Part shown: positions 16,917 to 26,362 of the stretch, piece after piece
Layout of the letters: the number at the start of each line of letters is the position of its first letter
Numbering within the stretch: the stretch's first letter is position 1
DNA from: Winogradskyella epiphytica
GTDB taxonomy: Bacteria; Bacteroidota; Bacteroidia; Flavobacteriales; Flavobacteriaceae
Assembly (NCBI RefSeq): GCF_003217215.1
Contig: NZ_QJTD01000002.1
Location: forward strand, 694,654 to 758,653
Direction: 5' to 3'
Length of the DNA: 64,000 nt
The notes under the pieces: generated by a model
Seen by the model: only the letters and a program-made list of their open reading frames with translations
Told to the model about the DNA's origin: nothing
The model's database searches: none
Program-made: the position numbers and the translations under genes

Positions 16917-17915
16917 ATGGAAGAAAACGATATAGAAAATAACGATTCATTATTTGACAATAGAATTCAGTTAGAAGAATTAAAAAATGCCGTAGAAAGC
17001 ATTAAAAGCGAATTACGAAAAGTTATAATTGGTCAAGATAATTTTGTTGAATTATTAATTGTAGCCTTGTTAGCAGATGGTCACGTTTTAATTGAAGGTG
17101 TTCCCGGTATTGCAAAAACGGTTACCGCAAAGCTTTTTGCCAAAGTTTTAAAAACGGAATTCAGCCGAATACAATTTACGCCAGATTTAATGCCTAGTGA
17201 TGTATTAGGAACTTCAGTTCTAAACATGAAAACCTCAGAATTTGAGTTTAAAAAAGGTCCTATCTTTTCAAATATTGTTTTAATTGACGAAATCAATAGA
17301 GCACCTGCAAAAACACAGGCTGCCTTATTTGAAACCATGGAGGAACGTCAGGCTACTATAGATGGAAATACGTATTCGTTCAGCAATCCTTTTATGGTTT
17401 TAGCAACACAAAACCCAATAGAACAAGAAGGTACTTACGCATTACCCGAAGCTCAATTAGACCGATTTATATTTAAAATTAAAGTTGACTATCCATCATT
17501 AGAAGATGAAATAAAGATTATTGCTACACATCATGAGCGTAAGGGTGAGAAACCTCAAACCAAAATTAACACCGTTCTAGATACAGCCTCCCTCGAAGAT
17601 TATAAAAACAAAACACAGGCTATTCACGTAGAAGAAAAGATTATCAAATATATTGCTGAAGTGGTTTCAAAAACTCGAAATCACCCACATTTATATCTCG
17701 GTGGCTCTCCAAGAGCTTCTATCGCCATTCTAAATACTTCAAAAGCGTTTGCAGCCATAAATGGACGTGATTTTGTTATACCAGAAGATGTCAAAAAATC
17801 CTTAAACCCTGTCCTCAATCATCGTCTTATTCTAACTCCAGAACGTGAAATGGAAGGAATGACTACTGAAAAGGTAATTGAAATGATAGTGCAGTCGGTA
17901 GAAGTACCTCGTTAA
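16917..17915 (+). CDS. MoxR-family AAA+ ATPase
   Basis: The protein has 332 residues. Walker A is EGVPGIAKT, slightly variant from the usual GxxGxGKT as in other MoxR proteins; Walker B is NIVLIDEINRAP, followed by sensor 1 in LATQNPIEQEGTYALPEAQLDRF. The C-terminal lid domain carries GGSPRASIAIL. It is a cytoplasmic chaperone-like ATPase thought to act on partners with von Willebrand-type folds; the DUF58 protein next door is the obvious partner. Confidence 0.93.
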   Translation: MEENDIENNDSLFDNRIQLEELKNAVESIKSELRKVIIGQDNFVELLIVALLADGHVLIEGVPGIAKTVTAKLFAKVLKTEFSRIQFTPDLMPSDVLGTSVLNMKTSEFEFKKGPIFSNIVLIDEINRAPAKTQAALFETMEERQATIDGNTYSFSNPFMVLATQNPIEQEGTYALPEAQLDRFIFKIKVDYPSLEDEIKIIATHHERKGEKPQTKINTVLDTASLEDYKNKTQAIHVEEKIIKYIAEVVSKTRNHPHLYLGGSPRASIAILNTSKAFAAINGRDFVIPEDVKKSLNPVLNHRLILTPEREMEGMTTEKVIEMIVQSVEVPR

Positions 17916-17948
17916 TTGTAGTTTACAGTCACAGCAAGGAAATTTAAT

Positions 17949-19280
17949 ATGAATTTTATCAAATCATTATATATTCACAAACAACTATATATTTATATAG
18001 CTGTGACCGCTGTGTGCTTCTTAATATCCTATTGGGTGCCTTTATTATATCCTTTAGCCTGGATATTAATATGTATTATTGTCGTGGTATTATTTTTGGA
18101 TTTACTTCTACTGTACCAACCCAAAAATGCTATTAATGCGCGTCGAATTTTACCCGATAAATTTTCAAATAGCGATAATAATCCTGTACCTATAACAATT
18201 TCAAATAAATATAGTTTTAAAACTTATATTGATGTCATTGACGAATTACCAGTACAATTTCAAAGGCGAGATTTTTTATATCAAGTTGCTTTAAAACCAA
18301 ATGAAAATCATGACTTTGATTATTTAGTGAAACCTGTAGATCGTGGTGAATACTATTTTGGCCATCTCAATATATTTGTGTCTTCTGCATTAAAAATCAT
18401 AAAACGTAAGTATCAGTTTCAGAATCAGCAAATGGTAATGGTATACCCTTCTATTATTCAAATGCAGAAATATGATTTCTTAGCAATTAGCAATTCACTT
18501 ACGGAATTTGGTCTAAAAAAAATAAGGCGGATTGGAAATACGTCAGAATTTGAACAAATTAAAGATTATGTGAATGGCGATGATTTTAGAACTGTGAATT
18601 GGAAAGCCACAGCCAAACGTGGACAGTTAATGGTTAATCAGTATCAAGATGAAAAATCACAACCTATTTATTCGATAATTGACACTGGTAGAGTAATGAA
18701 AATGCCTTTTAACGGTTTAAAATTGCTTGACTATGCTATTAATTCAACTTTAGCTTTTAGCAACGTTGCCCTTAAAAAACATGATAAAGTTGGAATGATC
18801 TCGTTCTCAAAAAAGGTTGACACACTTTTACCTGCCGTACAAAAACTAACTTATCTCAATCGAATTTTAGAAGCATTATATAATATAGACACTCAGTTTA
18901 ACGATAGCGATTTCGGATTACTCTATGCGCAATTAAAACGAAAGGTAACACATCGCAGTTTACTATTATTATATACTAACTTTGAACATATTAGTGCATT
19001 GAAGCGACAAATGCCCTACTTACAAGCTATTTCTAAAAAGCATATGCTTGTAGTGGTATTGTTCGAGAATACAGAACTCGATACCATCTTAAAAGAGCAT
19101 GCCGAAGATTTACAATCCATTTACCATAAAACCATCGCAGAAAAGTTTGCTTACGAAAAGCGATTAATGGTCAAAGAACTTCAAAAGCACGGCATACAGT
19201 CTATATTAACCACTCCTGAAAACCTAACCATCAATACAATTAATAAGTATTTAGAAATTAAAGCGAGAGGGCTTTTATAA
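17949..19280 (+). CDS. DUF58 domain-containing protein
   Basis: The protein has 443 residues. Two N-terminal membrane helices (about 13-32 and 36-56) are followed by a beta-rich region and the DUF58 signature IKDYVNGDDFRTVNWKATAK with GQLMVNQYQDE. After that comes a von Willebrand-like domain beginning SIIDTGRVM. It closes the six-gene operon and probably interacts with the MoxR ATPase. The 179-base gap behind it holds a short stem (ACCGC/GCGGT near 19296-19315) without a T-run. Confidence 0.88.
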   Translation: MNFIKSLYIHKQLYIYIAVTAVCFLISYWVPLLYPLAWILICIIVVVLFLDLLLLYQPKNAINARRILPDKFSNSDNNPVPITISNKYSFKTYIDVIDELPVQFQRRDFLYQVALKPNENHDFDYLVKPVDRGEYYFGHLNIFVSSALKIIKRKYQFQNQQMVMVYPSIIQMQKYDFLAISNSLTEFGLKKIRRIGNTSEFEQIKDYVNGDDFRTVNWKATAKRGQLMVNQYQDEKSQPIYSIIDTGRVMKMPFNGLKLLDYAINSTLAFSNVALKKHDKVGMISFSKKVDTLLPAVQKLTYLNRILEALYNIDTQFNDSDFGLLYAQLKRKVTHRSLLLLYTNFEHISALKRQMPYLQAISKKHMLVVVLFENTELDTILKEHAEDLQSIYHKTIAEKFAYEKRLMVKELQKHGIQSILTTPENLTINTINKYLEIKARGLL

Positions 19281-19459
19281 TACTTTAGCCTCCCAACCGC
19301 CATTATGATAGCGGTCCTATTTCCTATTTATTTTGAAATAATCTAATTGAAGCAATCCACCATTCATTATTTTTAAGTACCTTAAAGTGTCTGTCGCTCT
19401 GATCATTAATTCACCCGACTGAGCGAACGATATTAAATTTCACTTTAAACTTAAATCTT

Positions 19460-19900
19460 ATGGAATCACTAATTAGCCAACAGTTTAAAAATTTGTTTTT
19501 AACCGGCGCATTGCTATTAACTGTATTATTTGGATTCTCTCAAGATTCTGGCCTTAGCATAACCGTCACCATAGATAATGTTAATAACGACAATGGTAAA
19601 GTGATCATGGGGCTTCATACTAAAGACACCTTTATGAAAAGTGCAGGAATAATGAATAGTACATCTGAAATAAAGGATGGAAAAGTCAGTATTACTTTTG
19701 ACAATGTGAAACCAGGTAATTACGCTATTATGGCCTTACACGATGAAAATGAAAATGGACGAATGGATTTTATTGACAACGGAATGCCTAAAGAATCGTA
19801 TGGAATGTCTAATAATCCCATGTCATTTGGTCCTCCGGTTTATGAAGATGCAGAATTTACAGTTTCTGATGAGAATTTAGAATTACATATCCGATTCTAA
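19460..19900 (+). CDS. DUF2141 domain-containing secreted protein
   Basis: The protein has 146 residues with a signal peptide (hydrophobic stretch about residues 13-26). The DUF2141 domain is recognisable from GKVIMGLHTKDTFM, the FDNVKPGNYAIMALHDENENGRMD core and the FGPPVYEDAEF ending. The Asp/Asn-rich loop DENENGRMDFIDNG resembles a calcium-binding loop. It is exported; function in the family is unknown. Confidence 0.82.
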   Translation: MESLISQQFKNLFLTGALLLTVLFGFSQDSGLSITVTIDNVNNDNGKVIMGLHTKDTFMKSAGIMNSTSEIKDGKVSITFDNVKPGNYAIMALHDENENGRMDFIDNGMPKESYGMSNNPMSFGPPVYEDAEFTVSDENLELHIRF

Positions 19901-19925
19901 ACTCCTATACCATAATACTTAAAAC

Positions 19926-19955
19926 AAAAAAGACTGCTCAATGCAGTCTTTTTTT
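19926..19955. terminator. Bidirectional terminator between DUF2141 and dps
   Basis: The stem AAAAAAGACTGC pairs with GCAGTCTTTTTT around loop TCAAT. A and T runs on both sides let it serve both convergent genes. Confidence 0.85.
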
Positions 19956-19974
19956 AATTTATATAAAATACGTA

Positions 19975-20454
19975 TTAAACGGTTTCGCCTAAATAAGCTT
20001 TTAGCATCCAAACTGTTTTCTCTTGTTCAGTAATAAAATCACTCATCATAGAGTTAGTACCTTCATCATTAGCATCAGCGGATGCATCTAAGATATTACG
20101 TTCAATTTTCAATAATTCTGTAAGAGAGTCTACTATTAATTGTACCGCCTTATCTGCTTTAGAAACATCTTTTCCTACTGGCACTTTTCCAGCTTTCGTA
20201 TAATCATCGAAAGTGTGCAATGGTGTCTCGCCTAGCGTTAAAATACGTTCTGCAATTTCATCGACCTTTATATTCGCGTCGGTATAAAGTTCTTCAAACT
20301 TCACATGTAAATCGAAAAATGCAGGTCCTTGGATATTCCAATGTACACCTCTTAAATTTTGATAATACAATTGAAAATTAGCCAATAATTTGTTCAAGTC
20401 TTTTGCTATTATTTTGGTCTTTTTGGTATCTAAACCTATACTATTTACTGTCAT
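19975..20454 (-). CDS. dps: Dps-family DNA-protection ferritin
   Basis: The protein has 159 residues. The inter-subunit ferroxidase ligands are present: VHWNIQGPAFFDLHVKFEELY gives His38, His50 and Glu54, with further acidic residues in NIKVDEIAER. Dps assembles into a dodecamer that oxidises iron with hydrogen peroxide and shields DNA. The gene is divergent from oxyR with about 100 bases between the starts, which suggests OxyR control. A -7 element lies 24 bases upstream. Confidence 0.93.
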   Translation of the reverse strand: MTVNSIGLDTKKTKIIAKDLNKLLANFQLYYQNLRGVHWNIQGPAFFDLHVKFEELYTDANIKVDEIAERILTLGETPLHTFDDYTKAGKVPVGKDVSKADKAVQLIVDSLTELLKIERNILDASADANDEGTNSMMSDFITEQEKTVWMLKAYLGETV

Positions 20455-20477
20455 GATTACTGTTTTTTAATGTTACT

Positions 20478-20485
20478 CAAATTTA
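20478..20485 (-). promoter_or_regulatory. Promoter -7 element for dps
   Basis: On the minus strand this reads TAAATTTG, matching TAnnTTTG, 24 bases before the dps ATG, in the gap shared with oxyR where OxyR would be expected to bind. Confidence 0.55.
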
Positions 20486-20558
20486 CGAATCATTTAAGCT
20501 TCATAAAGCATAGTTTTTATGAATAGTTTTAATACTTTTATAGTCAAAATTAATACAC

Positions 20559-21497
20559 ATGACAATTACACAACTGAAATATGTTTTAGCCATAGCAGAG
20601 CATAAGAATTTCACCAAGGCTGCAGAGCATTGTTTTGTTACACAACCTACTTTGAGTACTCAAATTCAAAAACTAGAGGAAGAATTAGATATCGTTATTT
20701 TCGACAGAGGCAAAAAACCCATTGAATTAACTGAAGTAGGCCGTAAAATTGTCTATCAAGCTCGAAATATAGTTAATGAAGCCGACAGGATTCAGGATAT
20801 TGTAGATCAGCAAAAAGGATTTATTGGAGGAGAATTTAGATTAGGCATAATCCCAACGATAATGCCCACACTCCTACCTATGTTTCTTAAGACTTTTATT
20901 AAAAGATATCCTAAGGTTAAATTAAAAATTGAAGAATTAACGACTGAAGATATTTTAGCAAGATTAAGTGAGGGTCATTTAGATGCTGCTATTGCGGCCA
21001 CGCCGTTAGAAAGCGACAACATTAAAGAACGAGTGCTCTATTACGAACCATTCGTAGCCTATGTCCCAGATAGCCACAGATTAAAAGACAGTAAGCGTAT
21101 TGAACCTTCTGATTTAAATATAGACGATATGTTACTTTTAGAGGATGGTCACTGCTTTAGAGATAGTGTTATTAATTTATGTAAAGCCTTAAAGGAGCAA
21201 GTGGACGAAAATTTCCAAATAGAAAGCGGAAGTATTGAAACCCTCATAAAATTATCTAATGAAGGTTTAGGTATGACCCTACTACCATATCTACACACTT
21301 TAGATATTAACGACCAACTCAAATCCAATTTAAAACATTTCACAGAGCCCTCTCCTGCAAGAGAAGTGAGCATTATTTATCACAAAAGTGAATTAAAAAT
21401 GCAAATTATTGAAGCATTACATGATGTGATTTCTGGAATAATTAGAGGTGCTATTGCCTTTCAAAATGTAGAAATTATTAGTCCTCGGGCTAAATAA
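20559..21497 (+). CDS. oxyR: Hydrogen-peroxide-sensing LysR-type regulator OxyR
   Basis: The protein has 312 residues. The N-terminal LysR helix-turn-helix (residues 1-60, KNFTKAAEHCFVTQPTLSTQIQKLE) is followed by the substrate-binding domain. The motif EDGHCFRDSVINLC puts cysteines at residues 199 and 208, the same numbers as the peroxide-sensing pair of E. coli OxyR. Oxidation would form the disulfide and activate dps and other defence genes. The divergent position next to dps agrees. Confidence 0.93.
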   Translation: MTITQLKYVLAIAEHKNFTKAAEHCFVTQPTLSTQIQKLEEELDIVIFDRGKKPIELTEVGRKIVYQARNIVNEADRIQDIVDQQKGFIGGEFRLGIIPTIMPTLLPMFLKTFIKRYPKVKLKIEELTTEDILARLSEGHLDAAIAATPLESDNIKERVLYYEPFVAYVPDSHRLKDSKRIEPSDLNIDDMLLLEDGHCFRDSVINLCKALKEQVDENFQIESGSIETLIKLSNEGLGMTLLPYLHTLDINDQLKSNLKHFTEPSPAREVSIIYHKSELKMQIIEALHDVISGIIRGAIAFQNVEIISPRAK

Positions 21498-21510
21498 GTC
21501 TTACAAATGA

Positions 21511-21538
21511 AAAAGCGACTCGTGAGTCGCTTTTTTTT
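21511..21538. terminator. Bidirectional terminator after oxyR
   Basis: AAAAGCGACT pairs with AGTCGCTTTT around CGTG, followed by eight T. It sits between oxyR and the convergent small gene. Confidence 0.85.
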
Positions 21539-21541
21539 ATT

Positions 21542-21739
21542 CTATTCTTTAAGATAGACTAAACATTGATTTAAATCTGGATTTTGATTGACAAGTGACT
21601 GAATAAAAATTCGAAGTTCCTCAAGTTCGTGAGGCAGTAAACGTCTTACTGCTTTTTGCACTTCTTTACAGAATAATGTCGCATCAAAACTCACTTTGCT
21701 AAGTACCGTTTTCGTGTACTCGTACATTGCTCGCGCCAT
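21542..21739 (-). CDS. Small conserved flavobacterial protein (65 residues)
   Basis: The start MARAMYEYTKTVLSKVSFD, the short LFCKEVQKAVRRLLPHELEELR helix and the acidic end resemble a small protein I have seen in other flavobacteria, without a known function. It has no signal peptide or membrane segment and is predicted helical. It is monocistronic and convergent with oxyR. The 232 bases upstream hold no gene. Confidence 0.7.
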   Translation of the reverse strand: MARAMYEYTKTVLSKVSFDATLFCKEVQKAVRRLLPHELEELRIFIQSLVNQNPDLNQCLVYLKE

Positions 21740-21971
21740 AGATAATAATTTTAAGTTTTTAGGTTAACAAAAAAAGTTTAGTAGTTTTTCTCTATACGCT
21801 ATAGTTTCAATTATTACTCTAAGATAGCAAATTATTTTAACCAAATTTTGTTTCTATCGAAGTTTAACAAATTCCTATGTTAAAAGTAGGAAATACACGA
21901 TGAACAATATATTCGACAGGGGTGCATTCTTACAATTTTAAATACTGATTTTCAATATGTTATATAATTGA

Positions 21972-22772
21972 CTAAAATCTATTATCACCATCTAATAAAT
22001 CTCCAATACCACCTAAAATACTTCCTTCACCTTTAGACTTCCCTCCTCCTTGTGGTGCAGAAGCTAAAACTCGACCGGCTAATCGACTAAATGGTAAAGA
22101 CTGTATATACACCTTTCCGGGTCCTTGTAGTTTTGCAAAAAATAAACCTTCGCCTCCAAAAATAGAATTCTTTATTCCACCTACAAATTCAATATCGTAG
22201 TCGATGCCTTGCGTAAATCCTACTATACAGCCTGTATCTACACGTAAAATTTCTCCTGCTGCCAAAGTTTTTTCGGCCATCGTACCACCAGCATGTACAA
22301 AGGCCATTCCATCGCCTTCTAATTTTTGCATTATAAACCCTTCACCTCCAAAAAGCCCTCTTCCCAATTTCTTAGAAAACTCAATCCCTATACTCACCCC
22401 TTTTGCGGCACATAGAAATGCATCCTTTTGACAAATGAACTTTCCGCCAAAATTGGTTAAATCAATAGGTATTATTTTTCCTGGATAAGGTGAGGCAAAT
22501 GAGATATTTCGTTTCCCTGTAAGATTATTATAAAAGGCGGTCATAAACAGACTTTCACCGGTTAAAATACGTTTACCAGCTCCTAATATTTTTCCTAAAA
22601 ACCCTGAATCTTTCTCAGAACCATCGCCGAAAATCGTATCCATTTTAATACCATCATCCATCATCATAAAACTTCCGGACTCGGCAACAACGCCTTCTTG
22701 AGGATCAAGTTCTATTTCTACATATTGCATTTCTTCCCCATAAATGCGGTAGTCTATTTCGTGTGCTTTCAT
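21972..22772 (-). CDS. AIM24/TIGR00266-family protein
   Basis: The protein has 266 residues. Internal glycine-rich repeats typical of the family are visible ([79 protein letters not shown]). The fold is a compact beta structure related to tryptophan RNA-binding attenuator proteins; the bacterial role is unknown. The C-terminus is a flexible Gly/Ser tail. It is probably cytoplasmic and monocistronic. Confidence 0.88.
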   Translation of the reverse strand: MKAHEIDYRIYGEEMQYVEIELDPQEGVVAESGSFMMMDDGIKMDTIFGDGSEKDSGFLGKILGAGKRILTGESLFMTAFYNNLTGKRNISFASPYPGKIIPIDLTNFGGKFICQKDAFLCAAKGVSIGIEFSKKLGRGLFGGEGFIMQKLEGDGMAFVHAGGTMAEKTLAAGEILRVDTGCIVGFTQGIDYDIEFVGGIKNSIFGGEGLFFAKLQGPGKVYIQSLPFSRLAGRVLASAPQGGGKSKGEGSILGGIGDLLDGDNRF

Positions 22773-22894
22773 ACTAAAAATGTTGTTTATTTATTTGTAG
22801 TATAAGTTAGTAATTTGTTACAAAACACAATTTACTTAAAGTATATTTTTTATATAATATATTAACACACAGCACTTAATATCAAATACCACAC

Positions 22895-23350
22895 CTAAGA
22901 CTTAACTTTAAGCGTCCATTCAAAATTAAAGGAAGATACCTCTACGCCTTCTGAATTAACCCCGTTAGCATTTAACCATACGGTTTGCCCCTCTCCTGTT
23001 TCAATAGCCTTTTTAATCGTGTCATCTATTTTATGACCTTCTATACAGGTAAATGTAATTCGTCCTGTTGCCTTTTTTGTAAACGAAGCATTATTGTTAG
23101 CCACCAACATAGATATGTTTTTACCGCTTTCTTTAATTTTCTTCATCACTAAAGCTCCTGTGGTTAATTCTGCAGCCATACCCTGAACCGCCCAAAACAT
23201 GGAATTAAACGGATTCTGGTTAATCCAACGATGCTTTACAGAAACATGACAGGATGTATCATCTAAATGTGTGGTACGGACACCTGTAAAATAAGCAGCA
23301 GGCAGCTTATATAATAGAAACATGTTGAGTTTTGATGGAGATATTTTCAT
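22895..23350 (-). CDS. DUF4442 hotdog-fold protein (thioesterase-like)
   Basis: The protein has 151 residues. The block NQNPFNSMFWAVQGMAAELTTGALVM is characteristic of DUF4442, a branch of the hotdog superfamily related to PaaI thioesterases. The ending VSSFNFEWTLKVK also fits. A thioesterase activity on acyl-CoA is possible but not shown. It is a monocistronic gene on the minus strand. Confidence 0.82.
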   Translation of the reverse strand: MKISPSKLNMFLLYKLPAAYFTGVRTTHLDDTSCHVSVKHRWINQNPFNSMFWAVQGMAAELTTGALVMKKIKESGKNISMLVANNNASFTKKATGRITFTCIEGHKIDDTIKKAIETGEGQTVWLNANGVNSEGVEVSSFNFEWTLKVKS

Positions 23351-23528
23351 TGGATATTATGTCTTTCCTATAAGATTAAACGCCTTAGTGATTGTTATAA
23401 AATTGGAGTTAAACCTTGTGTAAATTTTCTAATTCACGCCTAAAATAAGTGAAAATATCTAACCCAACTAATGTTAATAAAATGTTAATTATAGGTACTA
23501 TGTGTAACATACTACCTTCCTAAAGACA

Positions 23529-23536
23529 TATATTTG
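23529..23536 (+). promoter_or_regulatory. Promoter -7 element for the DUF4870 gene
   Basis: TATATTTG matches TAnnTTTG and lies 28 bases before the ATG at 23565. Confidence 0.6.
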
Positions 23537-23564
23537 TATAAGCAACTATTATATCCTTTTTAAA

Positions 23565-24011
23565 ATGATAGACAATCACCATAAAAATTTAGCGACATTT
23601 ATTCATTTGTCAACCTTTTCAAGATTTCTAATTCCATTTGGTAATTTTATAGGTCCAATAGTGCTATGGTCTGTAAATAAAGACAAATCAGAATTTGTAG
23701 ATCAACATGGTAAACAAGCCATTAACTTTCAAATTAGTGTATTACTATACGCTATAATTATAGGAACTCTCAGCGTTCCCTTCTTTATATTCAAATTATT
23801 TAAAGGATTAGATGTTATCGATTTTAATGGATTCCATAATTTCCATATAAACATCGGAGAACCTTCTCCTCTACTTTATATAGGAGGTGGTTTAGGAGTA
23901 TTAGCCGTATTAGCCTTCATCATAGAATTGGCCTTAATTATAAAGGCCAGTTTGTCTGCGCGAGATGGTAAAATGTTTAACTACCCACTAACTATTAAAT
24001 TTTTAAAGTAA
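23565..24011 (+). CDS. DUF4870 domain-containing membrane protein
   Basis: The protein has 148 residues with three hydrophobic segments. The DUF4870 signature IGPIVLWSVNKDKSEFVDQHGKQAINFQ is clear near residue 30. This small family (Tic20-like topology) is of unknown function and is common next to PspC/GIN genes in flavobacteria. Here it is the first gene of the PadR-PspC-GIN cluster, separated from padR by 158 bases. Confidence 0.87.
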   Translation: MIDNHHKNLATFIHLSTFSRFLIPFGNFIGPIVLWSVNKDKSEFVDQHGKQAINFQISVLLYAIIIGTLSVPFFIFKLFKGLDVIDFNGFHNFHINIGEPSPLLYIGGGLGVLAVLAFIIELALIIKASLSARDGKMFNYPLTIKFLK

Positions 24012-24169
24012 ATCAACATATTCATCATTATTTATATCAATCAAAAAAATGAACAGATTAATCAAATTAAAGAAACTTAAATTATGACCGTTACTCTAAT
24101 CAATTCAACAGTCAAGAACTTAAGTTATTGGCTCAAAAAGCATAACACCTTAACAAACAATTACAAAGA

Positions 24170-24511
24170 ATGAAAATAGAAAACACAAAAGCACAGATGC
24201 GTAAGGGTGTTTTGGAGTATTGCATTTTATCCATTTTAAAGGAAGAAGATGCATACGTTGCTGAAATACTCAGCACATTAAAAGACGCAAAAATGCTTGT
24301 TGTAGAAGGCACCATATACCCACTACTAACAAGATTAAAAAATGCCGGCTTATTGCATTACCGTTGGGAAGAATCATCTTCTGGACCACCAAGAAAGTAT
24401 TACGGACTCACAGATACAGGCAAACTGTTTCTTAACGAATTAAATACAACTTGGAGTGAATTACAAAATGCCGTTAACCTAGTTACTCAATCAAAAACAT
24501 CAAAAAAATGA
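24170..24511 (+). CDS. PadR-family transcriptional regulator
   Basis: The protein has 113 residues, mostly the PadR winged helix: MRKGVLEYCILSILKEEDAYVAEI, then VVEGTIYPLLTRLKNAGLL and SSGPPRKYYGLTDTGK. It lacks the long C-terminal helical domain, so it belongs to the short PadR subfamily. The last four bases overlap the start of the PspC-domain gene, so it probably regulates its own operon. Confidence 0.92.
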   Translation: MKIENTKAQMRKGVLEYCILSILKEEDAYVAEILSTLKDAKMLVVEGTIYPLLTRLKNAGLLHYRWEESSSGPPRKYYGLTDTGKLFLNELNTTWSELQNAVNLVTQSKTSKK

Positions 24512-26277
24512 ATAAAACAGTCAATATAAATTTAGCAGGTATATTCTTCCATATAGATGAAGATGCGTATCTAAAATTATCACGCTATCTTGAGGCTATA
24601 AAACGTTCATTTACAGACTCTCAAGGACGTTCCGAAATCATAGCAGATATTGAAGCTCGTATAGCTGAATTATTCTCAGAACGCATTCAAAATGACAGAC
24701 AAGTCGTAGGGCTAAAATTAGTTGACGAGGTGATTGCCATTATGGGACAACCTGAAGATTATTTAGTTGATGACGAAATCTTTGAAGACGAACCAAGTTC
24801 TCAGTATAATCAAAAATCAAGCTCGACTAGACGTTTATTTAGAGATACAGATAATTCTTATGTGGGTGGTGTTTCCGCTGGATTAGGTCATTATTTTGGA
24901 ATTGATCCCTTATGGATTCGTTTGGTATGGTTCTTTTTAATATTTGGTGCTGGTACCGGGTTTCTGCTTTATATTTTACTTTGGGCCTTAATACCTGAAG
25001 CTAAAACAACAGCTGAAAAACTTACCATGACAGGCGATCCTGTGACCATCAGTAACATTGAAAAAAAAATCAAGGACGGAATTGATACCGTCTCTGAAAC
25101 TGTAAAAAATGTCGATTTAAAAAAACATGGAGATAAGCTTAAAGAAGGTTTCGATACGGTTTCCGATACTGTAAAAGGTGTAGATTTTCAAAAACAAGGA
25201 AACAGAATAAAGTCGGGATCTCAAGACTTTTTTGAATCTATTGGTTCTTTAATTATGTTTTTTCTAAAGGTCATTGCTAAGTTTATCGGAATAATTTTAA
25301 TCATTGTTGGTATTACTACCTTGATTGGGTTAATTATCGCGTATTTCACGATTGGCATTACCAATGCCGTACATTTTCCACCAATGAATTTCCTCGATGT
25401 AGCTAATGCCGCAAACATACCCATGTGGCTCATGTCTACTTTAGTGTTCTTCGCCTTTAGTATTCCGTTTTTCTTTGTCTTCTATTTAGGTCTGAAAATT
25501 TTGGTAAACAACCTTAAATCTATAGGTAAAATTGCCAAATTCACACTATTAGGATTATGGTTAATGTCCATTATAGGCATCATTATCATTGGCATAAAGC
25601 AGGCTACAGAATATACTTTTGATGCTGAAGTAATTGCTGAAAATGAACTTAATATAAAAGCAAATGACACCTTAAAAATTCAAATGACAGGCATGAATCG
25701 CTATAAAAATTATTACTTTAATAACGGTAACGATTTCAAGTTAATAGAGGATGACAATGGCCAAAGTATCGTGTCCTCTAACGTGAAACTTATGGTATTC
25801 TCCACAACAGATAGCTTAGCTAAAATCACCATAGAAAAAGAAGCCAGCGGAAGTTCTTATGAATTAGCTAAAAAACGTGCAAGCGCAATTGATTACAATT
25901 TTAATACAACTCAAAACACTTTAGAGTTAGATGCTTTTCATATCACTGATGCCAAAAACAAATTCAGCGATCAAGAAGTCCGAGTTACTGTTTACTTACC
26001 TGAAGGCGCCATCCTTTATACCGATAAAAACACGAAGCGATTCCAAAGAAAATACTATAACAGCCTTAATAATATTTTATCTAAAACCGAAACTAATCAT
26101 TATTTCAAAATCATGAATAATAAGGTTGAATGTTTAGATTGTGAAGAGGCAATAGAAAAGTCCGATGATACGTCTAAATTATCAAATGACACCATTAACA
26201 CTACCATAGACAAGCCAGAAGTAAGCATCAAAATTAACGGAGAAGATGGTGTAAATATCGAAGTAAATGACAATTGA
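24508..26277 (+). CDS. PspC-domain membrane protein with N-terminal helical and C-terminal extracytoplasmic domains
   Basis: The protein has 589 residues. Residues 1-95 form a conserved soluble domain (LSRYLEAIKRSFTD, SEIIADIEARIAELF). The PspC domain spans about 107-170 (GGVSAGLGHYFGIDPLWIRLVW). Residues 189-210 and 212-233 are a tandem duplication (KDGIDTVSETVKNVD / KEGFDTVSDTVKGVD) forming amphipathic helices. Three further membrane segments follow, then a C-terminal domain of about 210 residues outside the membrane that ends in a GIN-like acidic tail. The context with PadR and GIN proteins suggests envelope-stress sensing. Confidence 0.88.
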   Translation: MNKTVNINLAGIFFHIDEDAYLKLSRYLEAIKRSFTDSQGRSEIIADIEARIAELFSERIQNDRQVVGLKLVDEVIAIMGQPEDYLVDDEIFEDEPSSQYNQKSSSTRRLFRDTDNSYVGGVSAGLGHYFGIDPLWIRLVWFFLIFGAGTGFLLYILLWALIPEAKTTAEKLTMTGDPVTISNIEKKIKDGIDTVSETVKNVDLKKHGDKLKEGFDTVSDTVKGVDFQKQGNRIKSGSQDFFESIGSLIMFFLKVIAKFIGIILIIVGITTLIGLIIAYFTIGITNAVHFPPMNFLDVANAANIPMWLMSTLVFFAFSIPFFFVFYLGLKILVNNLKSIGKIAKFTLLGLWLMSIIGIIIIGIKQATEYTFDAEVIAENELNIKANDTLKIQMTGMNRYKNYYFNNGNDFKLIEDDNGQSIVSSNVKLMVFSTTDSLAKITIEKEASGSSYELAKKRASAIDYNFNTTQNTLELDAFHITDAKNKFSDQEVRVTVYLPEGAILYTDKNTKRFQRKYYNSLNNILSKTETNHYFKIMNNKVECLDCEEAIEKSDDTSKLSNDTINTTIDKPEVSIKINGEDGVNIEVNDN

Positions 26278-26362
26278 AGTCAGTGAGTTTCCAATTCACC
26301 ATATTAAAATGTGGTCAATTTAATTTATAACATAATCATTAATCAAAAAACCAACAGAAATC

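Noticed and set aside
19415..19440. Another copy of the GAGCG-AGCGAAC repeat
   Set aside because: Only GAGCGAAC matches and the flanking blocks are absent, so the resemblance is probably chance.
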